Below, piece after piece: positions 17,426 to 24,313 of a stretch of 38,528 nt of DNA. Below the pieces are notes generated by a model. The model ran no database searches, was not told the DNA's origin, and saw nothing but the letters and a program-made list of their open reading frames with translations. The translations under genes were made by a program, and so were the position numbers. The stretch covers positions 1 to 38,528 of the forward strand of contig JAQCAA010000005.1 in the NCBI GenBank assembly GCA_027728645.1, written 5' to 3'. Each line of letters begins with the position of its first letter. Within the stretch, counting starts at the first letter, position 1. This stretch comes from Actinomycetota bacterium. GTDB lineage: Bacteria; Actinomycetota; Acidimicrobiia; Spongiisociales; UBA5794.

Positions 17426-19117
17426 CTACTCGCCGTTGACCTGCCAGAGTTCCACGTTCCAGGTCAGGCCGGAACGTGACCCGTTGTGAGTAACACCGGT
17501 GACGACGTCAGACCAGAAGGCGGCATGAGATGACCGATGGAACAAAGGGATCAACGGCAGCTCGGCTGCGAGAATCTCTTCAGCTTCGCCGACGAGATTC
17601 TCAAACTGGTCGGCGTCGAATGTGATTCTCGCCTCGATCACGATCTCTGAATACCGTGCAAGGGCGTCAGCATTGGCCGCCGATCCCCATGATGAGTATG
17701 ACCCAGGGACATTTGTTGGATCGAAGAGCTCAAGGAGCTTCATGGTCTGCCCGTAGCCGCCGTCGTTCTCCCATGCCCACATTCCAAGGTCGTAGGTTCC
17801 ACTCGGAAGAACGTCGTTGAAAAACACAAGCGAGTCCATCAAGTTCGTTTCGTACGCCACACCAATGGCGGCGAACGCCGCAGCAAGCTCAGCTGCAAGA
17901 AGGGGCCTATCAGCATCGTTGATCGTGGTTGACAGGACCGAACGAGGTTCATTGACGGCCTCAAGAGACGACACCAGAGAGCGGGACTCCGTCGAGTTGA
18001 AGGGATACCGATCGAACGCCGAGGGGCCGACCGGGATGAGAAGGCCCGGTATCGCGGCACTCCAAGGAACCCCCGTCGATGTCAAAAGGGTCTCACGATC
18101 AATAGACCGTGCAATGGCTGCCCTAAACGAGAACTCGTCGTTGAACGAGGCCTCATTGGCCACAGCACGCCCTTCCCCGAAATTGAACGTGACATGCTCC
18201 ATGAATGGTGTGGCTGCGACCTGAAGTTCGGCGCCGTCCGACTCCAGGTCAGCGACACGACTGACCGCGTCTGCGGTCTCTGGCAATCGCGTGACGTCCA
18301 CCGTTCGATTGGCAAAGGGCCCGACCGGATCGTTGGCGGACTCTACGAAAGAGATGGAATCGACATAGGGAAGCTGGCGACCAGCCTCATCGGACTTCCA
18401 GTAGTTCGGGTTCCGCACGAGGGACATGAGATCACCGCCTTCAACTCTGAAAGGTCCCCCGGATGGCCACGTAGCGGCATCAGAGGTGGCAATATCTGTG
18501 CCGGCAAGTGCATGTGACGGAAGGATGATCCACAGCGCATCTTCAAAGCTGAGCGACGGTTCAGCAAAGGTCACCCAGGCTATCTGGTCGACCGAATCGG
18601 TTGAGACCACACTTGCCATGACAGGATCGACGTTCGGATTTCCAGCGGAAGCGAGGTCGCGCATCGCTTCGGCCGTAAACGCGAGATCGGCTCCAGTCAT
18701 GGGAACGCCGTCGCTCCATGTTGCTCTTCTCGCAATCTGGTACTGCACGGTCATCGTCCCATCTTCGTTCGTTTTGATTCCGCCGTCGTAGCTTGTTGGT
18801 AGGGCCGTCACATTGTCCGGGATCCGCTCCCAGGTGAGAGGGTCGATGTCATACACAGTCGCCCACACCGCGTTGCCAACAGTTCTGGCGGCTTCGAGGG
18901 CGCCGGGATCGAACGGGTTCAGCGTCGTCGGCGTCGCATCAATGCCAACCGATATGTGTCCCCCGAAGCCGTCGGGAGGCAAACTCAGGGTGGATGACGT
19001 TATTGATGGGACGGGAACACCGTTGGCGGCGGTTGTTGTCGGCTGAACTCCATCGGCAGGAGTACATGCGGCGATCAGCAACGCAAGGCACACGAAGGTT
19101 GACGCGAGTTTGGGCAT
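17426..19117 (-). CDS. ABC transporter substrate-binding lipoprotein, family 5 (Opp/Dpp-like)
   Basis: Extracytoplasmic peptide- or nickel-type solute-binding protein of 563 residues. The N-terminus is a lipoprotein signal (ALLIAACTP, lipobox Cys near residue 18), followed by a Thr/Ser-rich linker. The mature part has the SBP family-5 pattern: PTTLNPFDPG, ATWSDGVPMTGADLAFT, GGPFRV, LVRNPNYWK and FRAAIARSIDRETLL. I took ATG 19117, which gives a clean signal peptide. It stands alone without permeases; the dppD-dppF pair 4.6 kb away is a possible partner, but that is an inference. EamA is transcribed divergently. Confidence 0.88.
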   Translation of the reverse strand: MPKLASTFVCLALLIAACTPADGVQPTTTAANGVPVPSITSSTLSLPPDGFGGHISVGIDATPTTLNPFDPGALEAARTVGNAVWATVYDIDPLTWERIPDNVTALPTSYDGGIKTNEDGTMTVQYQIARRATWSDGVPMTGADLAFTAEAMRDLASAGNPNVDPVMASVVSTDSVDQIAWVTFAEPSLSFEDALWIILPSHALAGTDIATSDAATWPSGGPFRVEGGDLMSLVRNPNYWKSDEAGRQLPYVDSISFVESANDPVGPFANRTVDVTRLPETADAVSRVADLESDGAELQVAATPFMEHVTFNFGEGRAVANEASFNDEFSFRAAIARSIDRETLLTSTGVPWSAAIPGLLIPVGPSAFDRYPFNSTESRSLVSSLEAVNEPRSVLSTTINDADRPLLAAELAAAFAAIGVAYETNLMDSLVFFNDVLPSGTYDLGMWAWENDGGYGQTMKLLELFDPTNVPGSYSSWGSAANADALARYSEIVIEARITFDADQFENLVGEAEEILAAELPLIPLFHRSSHAAFWSDVVTGVTHNGSRSGLTWNVELWQVNGE

Positions 19118-19206
19118 CGGGACAGGATACCGAGCCGCAGGAGAGAGGCCGAGAGTGTGGGACTCCTCGCGCAAGACGGGCACCAGTGTGGTCGTAGGCT
19201 TGGCGG

Positions 19207-20127
19207 ATGGCAGACGACCACGGCACCTCCCCGAACCCGCTCCCAGCGACGGCAACCGGCACCAACCGCGAGGCTTTCCGTCGCTCCGAGTGGGGTCTAC
19301 TCGCCGGCATCGCTCTTATCTGGGGATCATCGTTCCTGTTCATAGACATCGGGCTCGATGCGTTTCAACCAGGGGTCGTAACCCTTGCCAGGGTGGGTCT
19401 CGGAGCGATAACTCTCTCCCTCTTCCCGAGATCGAGGAAGCAAATCGAACCAGAACACCTCGGGCGGATAGCAGTGCTTGGCATCATCTGGCTTGGGATT
19501 CCAATGATCATCTTCCCTATCGCACAGCAGTGGATCGACTCGTCCGTCACAGGGATGCTCAACGCGGCAGTGCCTATATTCAGCACAATCTGGGCAACGA
19601 TCCTCCTGCGAACATTCCCAGGGTGGAAACAGACACTCGGAATCGGGATTGGCTTCGTTGGTGTCCTGGCAATCTCGATTCCAGAACTCGGCGGCTCCAC
19701 GGCAGAAGCTCTTGGGGTGGGGCTCGTGCTGCTCGCGGTCATCCTGTATGGGCTTTCGGCAAACCTTGCTGTCCCACTCCAACAACAATATGGGGCTCTC
19801 CCTGTGTTGTTTCGTGCCCAACTTGTAGCCCTGATCATCATCGTTCCGTACGGGTTACTCCAACTCAACGGGTCGACATGGGCATGGGACTCTGCGCTTG
19901 CAATGATTCCTCTCGGCACGCTCGGCACAGGACTTGCCTTCGTGTTGATGGGCACGCTCTTTGGGCGAGTCGGGGCGGCACGGGGATCAATTGCGATCTA
20001 CTTTGTGCCGATCGTCGCAATCGCTCTCGGTGTTGGGATCCTTGACGAGAACCTACACCCCGCCTCAATCGTCGGCGTCGGCTTGGTACTGGTCGGAGCA
20101 TGGATCGCGTCGCGAAAAGAGACGTGA
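19207..20127 (+). CDS. EamA/DMT-family transporter
   Basis: Drug/metabolite-transporter superfamily protein with ten predicted membrane helices in two EamA repeats. The first repeat opens with WGLLAGIALIWGSSFLFIDIGL and the second begins near ALGVGLVLLAVILYGLSANL. Length 306 residues is typical. The family exports amino acids, metabolites or drugs; the substrate cannot be read from sequence. ATG 19207 follows a GGCGG stretch. The last helices end in VGVGLVLVGAWIASRKE, as usual. It is divergent from the binding-protein gene and convergent with the LLM oxidoreductase. Confidence 0.9.
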   Translation: MADDHGTSPNPLPATATGTNREAFRRSEWGLLAGIALIWGSSFLFIDIGLDAFQPGVVTLARVGLGAITLSLFPRSRKQIEPEHLGRIAVLGIIWLGIPMIIFPIAQQWIDSSVTGMLNAAVPIFSTIWATILLRTFPGWKQTLGIGIGFVGVLAISIPELGGSTAEALGVGLVLLAVILYGLSANLAVPLQQQYGALPVLFRAQLVALIIIVPYGLLQLNGSTWAWDSALAMIPLGTLGTGLAFVLMGTLFGRVGAARGSIAIYFVPIVAIALGVGILDENLHPASIVGVGLVLVGAWIASRKET

Positions 20128-20149
20128 ATCGACTCGATTCTCCTTCTGT

Positions 20150-20161
20150 GGGCTCCAGCCC
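20150..20161 (+). terminator. Weak hairpin after the EamA gene
   Basis: GGGC-TCCA-GCCC followed by CCCGTTTT lies 22 bases beyond the EamA stop, in the short space between two convergent genes. The stem has only four strong pairs, so this is a tentative terminator. Confidence 0.35.
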
Positions 20162-20197
20162 CCCGTTTTGATGGTCCGCCAACCCAGGGTACGCGAA

Positions 20198-21106
20198 TTA
20201 GGTGTCGAGGATTGTGAGGACGCCGCCGAGCCATTCGATTGATTCGATAGTGATGGGGTCCACTACGAGTTGGATTTCGTGCATGCCTGCATCGGCGAAT
20301 TCCGCAAGTTTCTCCGCCATCTCCGTTTGGCTGCCGCCAATTGAAACTGAGGTCGCCCGGTTGGGGCTCCCAAGAGACTCGTGGGAACCCTCGGGGGTCC
20401 GAACGAGCACGGTGACGGTTCGCTCGATCGAGGTGCCTGTGACTCCGGCGGCCCGACACGCATCGTCAATCTTGGCGTTTAGATCCGCCGCACCGGTGTG
20501 GGTGTTTCCGTACCACGAGTGCCATCCATTCCATATCTGCACGTGAGGCAATGCCGCAGCCAGGACCCTTGGGCCCTCTGACCCGATCATGAGGGGGATG
20601 CCTTCCGGTCGAGCCGGAGGTGCAAGCACGCAGTCACTCACTTTGTAGTACTCGCCCTCAAAGTCGATCTCTCCGACTGTGAGAAGTGTGCGGATGATCG
20701 TGAAAGCTTCTTCGAATCTGCTCGCCCTGTGGTCGAAAGGAAACCCGAAGGCGTCGTACTCGATCCTGTTCCAGCCGGCGCCAAGTCCGAGAATCAGGCG
20801 TCCATCGGAGATCTCATCGACTGTCGCTGCCTTCTTTGCGAGCATGGCTGGATTGTGAAACGAGGTCGCTGCAACGAGTGGGCCGAGCTGCACACGCTCG
20901 GTCACTGCGGCGAGCGCTGCCAAGGTCGACCATGCCTCCCACGGACCCGTCACACCCTCTTCGGTCCTATACAAAAGGTGATCGCCGACCCAGAGAGAGT
21001 CGAACCCAACGGCCTCAGTCGCAAGAGCCATGTCCCGCAGCTCGGGCCACGGTACGAACCGCTCGACCTCGGGGAGTTGCACTCCGACTTTCAATGGTCG
21101 TGTCAT
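20198..21106 (-). CDS. LLM-class (probably F420-dependent) oxidoreductase
   Basis: Luciferase-like monooxygenase family protein of 302 residues, a TIM-barrel enzyme that usually uses F420 in actinobacteria. Family signatures are visible in order: GVQLPEVERF at the N-terminus, EAVGFDSLWVGDHLLY, RVQLGPLVAATSFHNPAMLAKKAATVD, GRLILGLGAGWN followed by EYDAFGF, and the later PEGIPLMIGSEG. The specific substrate is unknown. The ATG at 21106 gives an N-terminus that fits the family. It converges on EamA and is followed upstream by tRNA-Ser(UGA) on the same strand. Confidence 0.88.
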   Translation of the reverse strand: MTRPLKVGVQLPEVERFVPWPELRDMALATEAVGFDSLWVGDHLLYRTEEGVTGPWEAWSTLAALAAVTERVQLGPLVAATSFHNPAMLAKKAATVDEISDGRLILGLGAGWNRIEYDAFGFPFDHRASRFEEAFTIIRTLLTVGEIDFEGEYYKVSDCVLAPPARPEGIPLMIGSEGPRVLAAALPHVQIWNGWHSWYGNTHTGAADLNAKIDDACRAAGVTGTSIERTVTVLVRTPEGSHESLGSPNRATSVSIGGSQTEMAEKLAEFADAGMHEIQLVVDPITIESIEWLGGVLTILDT

Positions 21107-21196
21107 GTGACCTCGCTACGCGTTGTCGCAGTTTTCATACCCAGCGTTCGCAGCTGGGTCTGGAACCCTCTCTGCAAACTTGTTCGCTTCGTGTGT

Positions 21197-21284
21197 TGGC
21201 GGAGGGAGTGGGATTCGAACCCACGGAAACTTGCGCCTCGCTGGTTTTCAAGACCAGTGCCTTCGTCCACTCGACCATCCCTCC
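21197..21284 (-). tRNA. tRNA-Ser(UGA), CCA encoded
   Basis: Minus-strand class II tRNA: acceptor GGAGGGA with TCCCTCC, anticodon stem CTGGT/ACCAG around CTTGAAA (anticodon TGA, reads UCA and other UCN), long variable arm, T-loop TTCGAAT, discriminator G and encoded CCA. TATGCT sits seven bases upstream as a possible -10. Confidence 0.95.
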
Positions 21285-21409
21285 ACCCTTCAGCATATTG
21301 AGACAGGCGACTCAATTGGACCCGACCCCGATGCCTTGATGGTCTAGGAAACAACCTGCACTTCCAGCCGTGCTGCTGGTATCAAGCACCTTGGGACCCC
21401 AGAAACGCG

Positions 21410-21438
21410 AAAGAGGACGCCACGTGGACGCCCTCTTT
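21410..21438. terminator. Hairpin downstream of the SHOCT gene
   Basis: AAAGAGG and CCTCTTT form the base of an imperfect stem whose centre is the palindrome CCACGTGG. It lies 17 bases beyond the stop of the SHOCT membrane protein, so it probably ends that transcript and may also insulate the tRNA-Ser(UGA) promoter. The remaining DNA on either side (21285-21409, 21439-21455) shows nothing else. Confidence 0.6.
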
Positions 21439-21455
21439 CAAGCAATTGTTGTCGC

Positions 21456-21839
21456 TTAGGCGAGCAACTTGGCTTTCTGAGCTGCAAACTCGTCGCCCGT
21501 AAGGACGCCCTTGTCACGCAGGTCTGCGAGCTTCGCAAGCTCATCGGCAGAGCCGCCTGAACCAGCCGCGTCCTTGATGTAGTCGCGTGCCGCCCGCTCA
21601 TTGGCGGCGGCCGCTTGCATCGAGCGCTCGTTCATCTCGCCACCGTTGGCGATGATGTAGACCAAGACACCGAGCCACGGGAGGAAGACGACGAACAGGA
21701 TCCAAATTGCTTTGACCCCGCCGTTCATGTCCTTGTTGCGGAAAATGTCGGCGAAGATTGAAATTAGCACCCAAATCCAGATGACGAACAAGAAGAACAT
21801 CATCATGCTCCAGAACAGGCTCAAAATTGGCGCTTCCAT
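21456..21839 (-). CDS. Small membrane protein with PLDc_N-like helices and SHOCT domain
   Basis: A 127-residue protein. Two hydrophobic helices (FWSMMMFFLFVIWIWVLISI and WILFVVFLPWLGVLVYIIA) flank a short FRNKDMNGGVKA loop, the pattern of PLDc_N/phospholipase-associated membrane modules. After an Ala-rich linker the C-terminus is a SHOCT domain (ADELAKLADLRDKGVLTGDE then FAAQKAKLL). Function is unknown; such proteins are common in actinobacteria and SHOCT domains are thought to mediate oligomerisation. ATG 21839. Single gene, with a terminator hairpin behind it. Confidence 0.85.
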   Translation of the reverse strand: MEAPILSLFWSMMMFFLFVIWIWVLISIFADIFRNKDMNGGVKAIWILFVVFLPWLGVLVYIIANGGEMNERSMQAAAANERAARDYIKDAAGSGGSADELAKLADLRDKGVLTGDEFAAQKAKLLA

Positions 21840-21951
21840 CTAACTTCCTTCGTTTACGACCGAAGGCTCGTTTCGCGTCCGGCTCAGTGCCCGAAACCCT
21901 ACCGGAATCGGTGTTCCAAAGGCGCAGGACATCGCTGGCCTGTCGTCAAAC

Positions 21952-22041
21952 TGGCGGAGGGGGAGGGATTTGAACCCTCGGGACCTCGAAAGGCCCAACG
22001 GTTTTCGAGACCGTCACATTCGTCCGCTCTGTCACCCCTCC
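21952..22041 (-). tRNA. tRNA-Ser(CGA), CCA encoded
   Basis: Minus-strand class II tRNA: acceptor GGAGGGG with CCCCTCC, anticodon stem ACGGT/ACCGT around CTCGAAA (anticodon CGA, reads UCG), long variable arm, T-loop TTCAAAT, discriminator G, encoded CCA. TACACTCTCG ends close upstream, with TACACT ten bases before the 5' end; the same string precedes tRNA-Ala near 38230, so it is a likely -10. Confidence 0.95.
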
Positions 22042-22066
22042 AAGAGCCGAGAGTGTAGGGGCAGGG

Positions 22067-22097
22067 CGTCTACCGTCTACCGTCCACCGTCCACCGT
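22067..22097. repeat. Tandem heptanucleotide repeat (CGTCTAC/CGTCCAC)
   Basis: Two copies of CGTCTAC followed by two of CGTCCAC and a final CGT, perfectly in tandem. It sits between the tRNA-Ser(CGA) promoter and the modular repeat block. No coding or regulatory role can be supported. Confidence 0.85.
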
Positions 22098-22134
22098 TTT
22101 TGACTGAAGGATGCGACAGTCCTTGGTCACAGCG

Positions 22135-22201
22135 TGGCCTGTGCGGGCCACCCTCCTGGCTCGCAGACTCGCCCGTCCTCCCTCAAGGGAGGACAGAAGA
22201 A
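22135..22201 (+). repeat. Direct repeat module A, copy 1
   Basis: A 67-base module that differs from copy 2 (22321-22387) at only two positions. It contains GCCACCCTCCTGGCTCGCAG and ends with the palindrome TCCTCCCTCAAGGGAGGA followed by CAGAAGAA. Non-coding; the two overlapping ORFs that read the same peptide from both copies are artefacts of the duplication. Confidence 0.85.
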
Positions 22202-22242
22202 GTACCAGTGCCACTCTCCTCTTTCGAAGGACACGCACCACA

Positions 22243-22342
22243 ATCGGTCCCCCTTTCAAGGGGGACGGCAGAGTGAGGGACGAACGATGCAGGGGGATGA
22301 CACGGCCCCACCTCGCTGGCTGGCCTGTGCGCGCCACCCTCC
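22243..22342 (+). repeat. Dispersed modular repeat, copy matching the window start
   Basis: Matches the inverted copy at 1-99 across its whole length. It begins with ATCGGT and the palindromic core CCCCCTTTCAAGGGGG, runs through GGCAGAGTGAGGGACGA and AGGGGGATGACACG, and ends inside module A copy 2. The whole span 22042-22451 holds no gene; apart from the listed repeats and tRNA leader I see only a third near-palindrome, TCCTCTTTCGAAGGA, at about 22217-22231. Confidence 0.82.
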
Positions 22343-22387
22343 TGGCTCGCAGACTCGCCCGTCCTCCCTTAAGGGAGGACAGAAGAA
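22321..22387 (+). repeat. Direct repeat module A, copy 2
   Basis: Second copy of the 67-base module, with the compensating-looking change in its palindrome (TCCTCCCTTAAGGGAGGA, now fully symmetric). It is fused to the end of the dispersed repeat 22243-22342. Just after it, GCGGTAG occurs twice in tandem (22434-22447) near the tadA stop. Confidence 0.85.
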
Positions 22388-22451
22388 CGACCCGTTCTGG
22401 CCTGGAAGCTGAAGCAGGAAAGCCACACGGCCAGCGGTAGGCGGTAGGCGC

Positions 22452-22931
22452 CTACCTCTTGGCCGCGAAGAAGTTCTCCAACAGCGATCGGCACTCTGCT
22501 TCCCTCACTCCTGCAACCACTTCCACAAAGTGATTGAGTCGTTCGTCTTGGGGAATGTTGAACAGCGACCATACGGCACCTGCCTTCAGGTCGGCTGCAC
22601 CGTAGACGATGCGATCAACCCGGGCCCACACCGCTGCCATTGCGCACATGGCGCATGGTTCAAGCGTCACAACCAGGGTGTGGCCTTCGAGTCTCCAATG
22701 GCCAAGGGACTTCGACCGCTCTGAGATCACGAGCATTTCGGCGTGCGCCGTTGCGTCACCAAGCTCTTCTCTCCGGTTGTGGTTCAACCCGACAACCGCT
22801 CCAGAGGCATCCAGTAGGACCGCGCCAACGGGAACATCTCCATGTTCTGCGGCAGCAGCGGCCTCAATGAGAGCGTTCCCCATAGCCGCTTCGATCGTCG
22901 CCTGGGTGTAGGTCGGTACTGGGCTGCTCAC
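22452..22931 (-). CDS. tadA: tRNA-specific adenosine deaminase TadA
   Basis: Converts A34 to inosine in tRNA-Arg(ACG), so that one tRNA can read CGU, CGC and CGA. The 159-residue protein has the zinc deaminase signature: HAE (His63, Glu65) and PCAMC (92-96), with DVPVGAVLLD and the N-HNRREE nucleotide pocket. I chose GTG 22931, preceded by AAGGTGG about ten bases upstream. The GTG at 22982 in the ORF track would place the N-terminus inside the divergent tRNA-Ser(GGA) gene. A nearby tRNA-Arg(ACG) gene in this window is the expected substrate. The stop lies against the repeat block. Confidence 0.92.
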   Translation of the reverse strand: MSSPVPTYTQATIEAAMGNALIEAAAAAEHGDVPVGAVLLDASGAVVGLNHNRREELGDATAHAEMLVISERSKSLGHWRLEGHTLVVTLEPCAMCAMAAVWARVDRIVYGAADLKAGAVWSLFNIPQDERLNHFVEVVAGVREAECRSLLENFFAAKR

Positions 22932-22950
22932 TTCTACAATTCCACCTTCT

Positions 22951-23040
22951 GGAGGGGTCGCATAGTCTGGCCGAGTGCGCACGCTTGGAAAGCGTGTATA
23001 CGGAAACGTATCGAGGGTTCGAATCCCTCTCCCTCCGCCA
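22951..23040 (+). tRNA. tRNA-Ser(GGA), CCA encoded
   Basis: Plus-strand class II tRNA: acceptor GGAGGGG with TCCCTCC, a short D-stem (GCA/TGC), anticodon stem CACGC/GCGTG around TTGGAAA (anticodon GGA, reads UCC/UCU), variable arm TATACGGAAACGTATC, T-arm GAGGG/CCCTC with TTCGAAT, discriminator G and CCA. TACAAT lies ten bases before the 5' end. Its last 26 bases are repeated exactly 151 bases downstream. Confidence 0.94.
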
Positions 23041-23165
23041 AGCCCCGGTCGTTCGGGCGAAACCTGTTTCTCATTGCTGTGGTGAGCCGATATCGGTAGG
23101 TGGTCGGGTTGCGACGTTGACGGTAGCCGTTGTGACAGCGAGCGTTACATCAGTCGAACCTTCTT

Positions 23166-23191
23166 GGGTTCGAATCCCTCTCCCTCCGCCA
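23166..23191 (+). repeat. Duplicated 3' end of tRNA-Ser(GGA)
   Basis: GGGTTCGAATCCCTCTCCCTCCGCCA is identical to 23015-23040, the T-arm and acceptor end of tRNA-Ser(GGA). The sequence before and after it is unrelated, and no second tRNA can be folded from 23041-23191. Such copies are typical attachment sites left by elements that integrate into tRNA 3' ends. The 125 bases between the copies encode nothing I can support. Confidence 0.8.
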
Positions 23192-23384
23192 CCCACAACC
23201 GCCAGATCGAAACACGATCGTACCCGTGGTAGAGGGCTGGTGCTGCCTGTTCACTCTCCACGCTCGATGTCCGCTCACCTCCAGTACCATCTCGTCACCG
23301 TGCTAGGTGGGGCGCTAGGGGTGCCCTGAATCCGAAAACCTCTTCATGCGGAGCTGAACTCCCCGCCTGAGGGTGCAAAATCGG

Positions 23385-23545
23385 TGGGTCTAGCGCTGGT
23401 TCGATCGATGTTGAATACGAAGTCCCGATGCGGCGAAGCGTCGTGAACTGGGTCAGGTCCGAAAGGGAGCAGCCCTAAGCGATTCGCTCCGGGTGTACCG
23501 GGGTCGCTTCGGACGAGTCGATCGACCAGGACGCGCCATAGGTCG
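23385..23545 (+). ncRNA. ffs: Signal recognition particle RNA (4.5S-like)
   Basis: The apical SRP domain IV is clear: GGGTCAGGTCC-GAAAGGGAGCAGCCC (23450-23474), matching the conserved GUCAGGUCC...AGCAGC core that binds Ffh. The flanks fold back into one long hairpin: CTGGTTCGATCGA (about 23396-23408) pairs with TCGATCGACCAG (about 23518-23529), with further pairing between GCGAA and TTCGC nearer the loop. Ends are estimated from this pairing; a T-rich stretch (TATTTTT, 23569-23575) may mark termination. Its place next to tadA and tRNA-Ser fits many bacteria. The antisense ORF at 23344-23550 is not real. Confidence 0.85.
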
Positions 23546-23575
23546 AGCATTCGAAGGCGGGGGCACGGTATTTTT

Positions 23576-23632
23576 CAGATGACAGACAGCAGACCGCTCG
23601 GCTGCGTCTCGCTTACAGATGACAGATCACGG
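23576..23632. repeat. Short repeats of CAGATGACAGA
   Basis: CAGATGACAGA at the start and CAGATGACAGATCACGG near the end flank an imperfect stretch that also holds AGACCGCTCGGCTGCGTCTCG. It separates ffs from ubiE and adjoins the heptamer array inside ubiE. No function can be assigned. Confidence 0.55.
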
Positions 23633-24313
23633 ATTACCGAGCGCCCGCGCACTGGAGCCTTCGGTCCTCTGTCCTCTGCCCTCTGTCCTCTGCTTCTCCA
23701 GCAGGGCAGCCCAGACGAAACCCATGGGGCCGAGGCGCCAGGTTTCTAGCAATGTGAGCGAGGTCTTCGCTAGCAACTCCTCTGGCGGAGGATGCTTATC
23801 GAGGGTCTTGTGCAGGTAGAGGTACTCCTCGCGAGCGCCCACGGTCATGCCAGCCATCGGGAGCACCACAGATGTCCCCGCCCTGTGGATTCGGCTCTTG
23901 AACCTTCCCTCCGGTCGACCGAGATCGATGATTCCTGCCAATCCACCAGGCTTGAGCACACGAGCAACCTCTTGCATCGTCTCATCAACCGAATCGAGGT
24001 TTCGGAACACATAGGCCGAGAACACAGCATCAAACGTTTCATCCGCAAAAGGGAGCTGTTCACCAACCGCTACGACTCTTGCGGCAGCGTTGTTGTGAGC
24101 AATCATCTGAGGAGCTGGATCAAGTGCAACGATTTCCCTCGGCTCAAGAATTTGATTCGCTGCCCCTGTGCCTGCCCCGAGATCGAGCACCCGACCTTGA
24201 GGCAGTCGCGACACCACGGTTTGGCGCCACTTCTGATCCTGACCGAGCGACAAGATTGCATTCAACCTGTCATAGCGGTCAGAAATGTCAGCAAAGACGG
24301 TGCCGTTGCTCAT
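23627..24313 (-). CDS. ubiE: Demethylmenaquinone methyltransferase, UbiE/MenG
   Basis: SAM-dependent C-methyltransferase predicted to convert demethylmenaquinone to menaquinone. The 228-residue product has the UbiE N-terminal motif DISDRYDRLNAILSLGQDQKWR, SAM motif I VLDLGAGTG, GEQLPFADETFDAVFSAYVFRNL and the later EVARVLKPGG. The start overlaps the serS stop by four bases. The last 20 residues (EKQRTEGRGQRTEGSSARALGNP) are a low-complexity tail made from the heptamer array below and look like a recent read-through addition; the enzyme core ends at about WAALL. Menaquinone rather than ubiquinone is inferred from the actinobacterial context. Confidence 0.88.
   Translation of the reverse strand: MSNGTVFADISDRYDRLNAILSLGQDQKWRQTVVSRLPQGRVLDLGAGTGAANQILEPREIVALDPAPQMIAHNNAAARVVAVGEQLPFADETFDAVFSAYVFRNLDSVDETMQEVARVLKPGGLAGIIDLGRPEGRFKSRIHRAGTSVVLPMAGMTVGAREEYLYLHKTLDKHPPPEELLAKTSLTLLETWRLGPMGFVWAALLEKQRTEGRGQRTEGSSARALGNP
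23666..23693. repeat. Tandem heptanucleotide repeat inside the ubiE 3' end
   Basis: Four perfect tandem heptamers alternating CCTCTGT, CCTCTGC, CCTCTGT, CCTCTGC. On the minus strand they encode part of the EGRGQRTEG tail of UbiE. The array is a different sequence from the heptamers at 22067-22097. Confidence 0.88.

Noticed and set aside
19110-20045. 311-codon plus-strand ORF
   Set aside because: Frame shadow of the EamA gene; Arg/Pro-rich with no membrane helices.
21123-21347. 74-codon ORF and similar small ORFs over tRNA genes
   Set aside because: They read through tRNA-Ser(UGA); such peptides (GGGSGIRTHG) are common tRNA artefacts. The same applies to ORFs at 27032, 38055 and 15124.
22067-22387. 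CRISPR array
   Set aside because: The direct repeats are only two copies of a 67-base module or heptamer tandem units without spacers; no cas genes.
22111-22440. ORFs 22111-22440 and 22134-22412
   Set aside because: They translate the duplicated repeat modules twice in different frames; no independent support.
23041-23191. A fifth tRNA-Ser gene
   Set aside because: Only the last 26 bases match a tRNA; no acceptor 5' strand, D-arm or anticodon arm can be folded upstream.
23344-23550. 68-codon ORF over ffs
   Set aside because: Lies antisense to the SRP RNA; the RNA fold explains the sequence.
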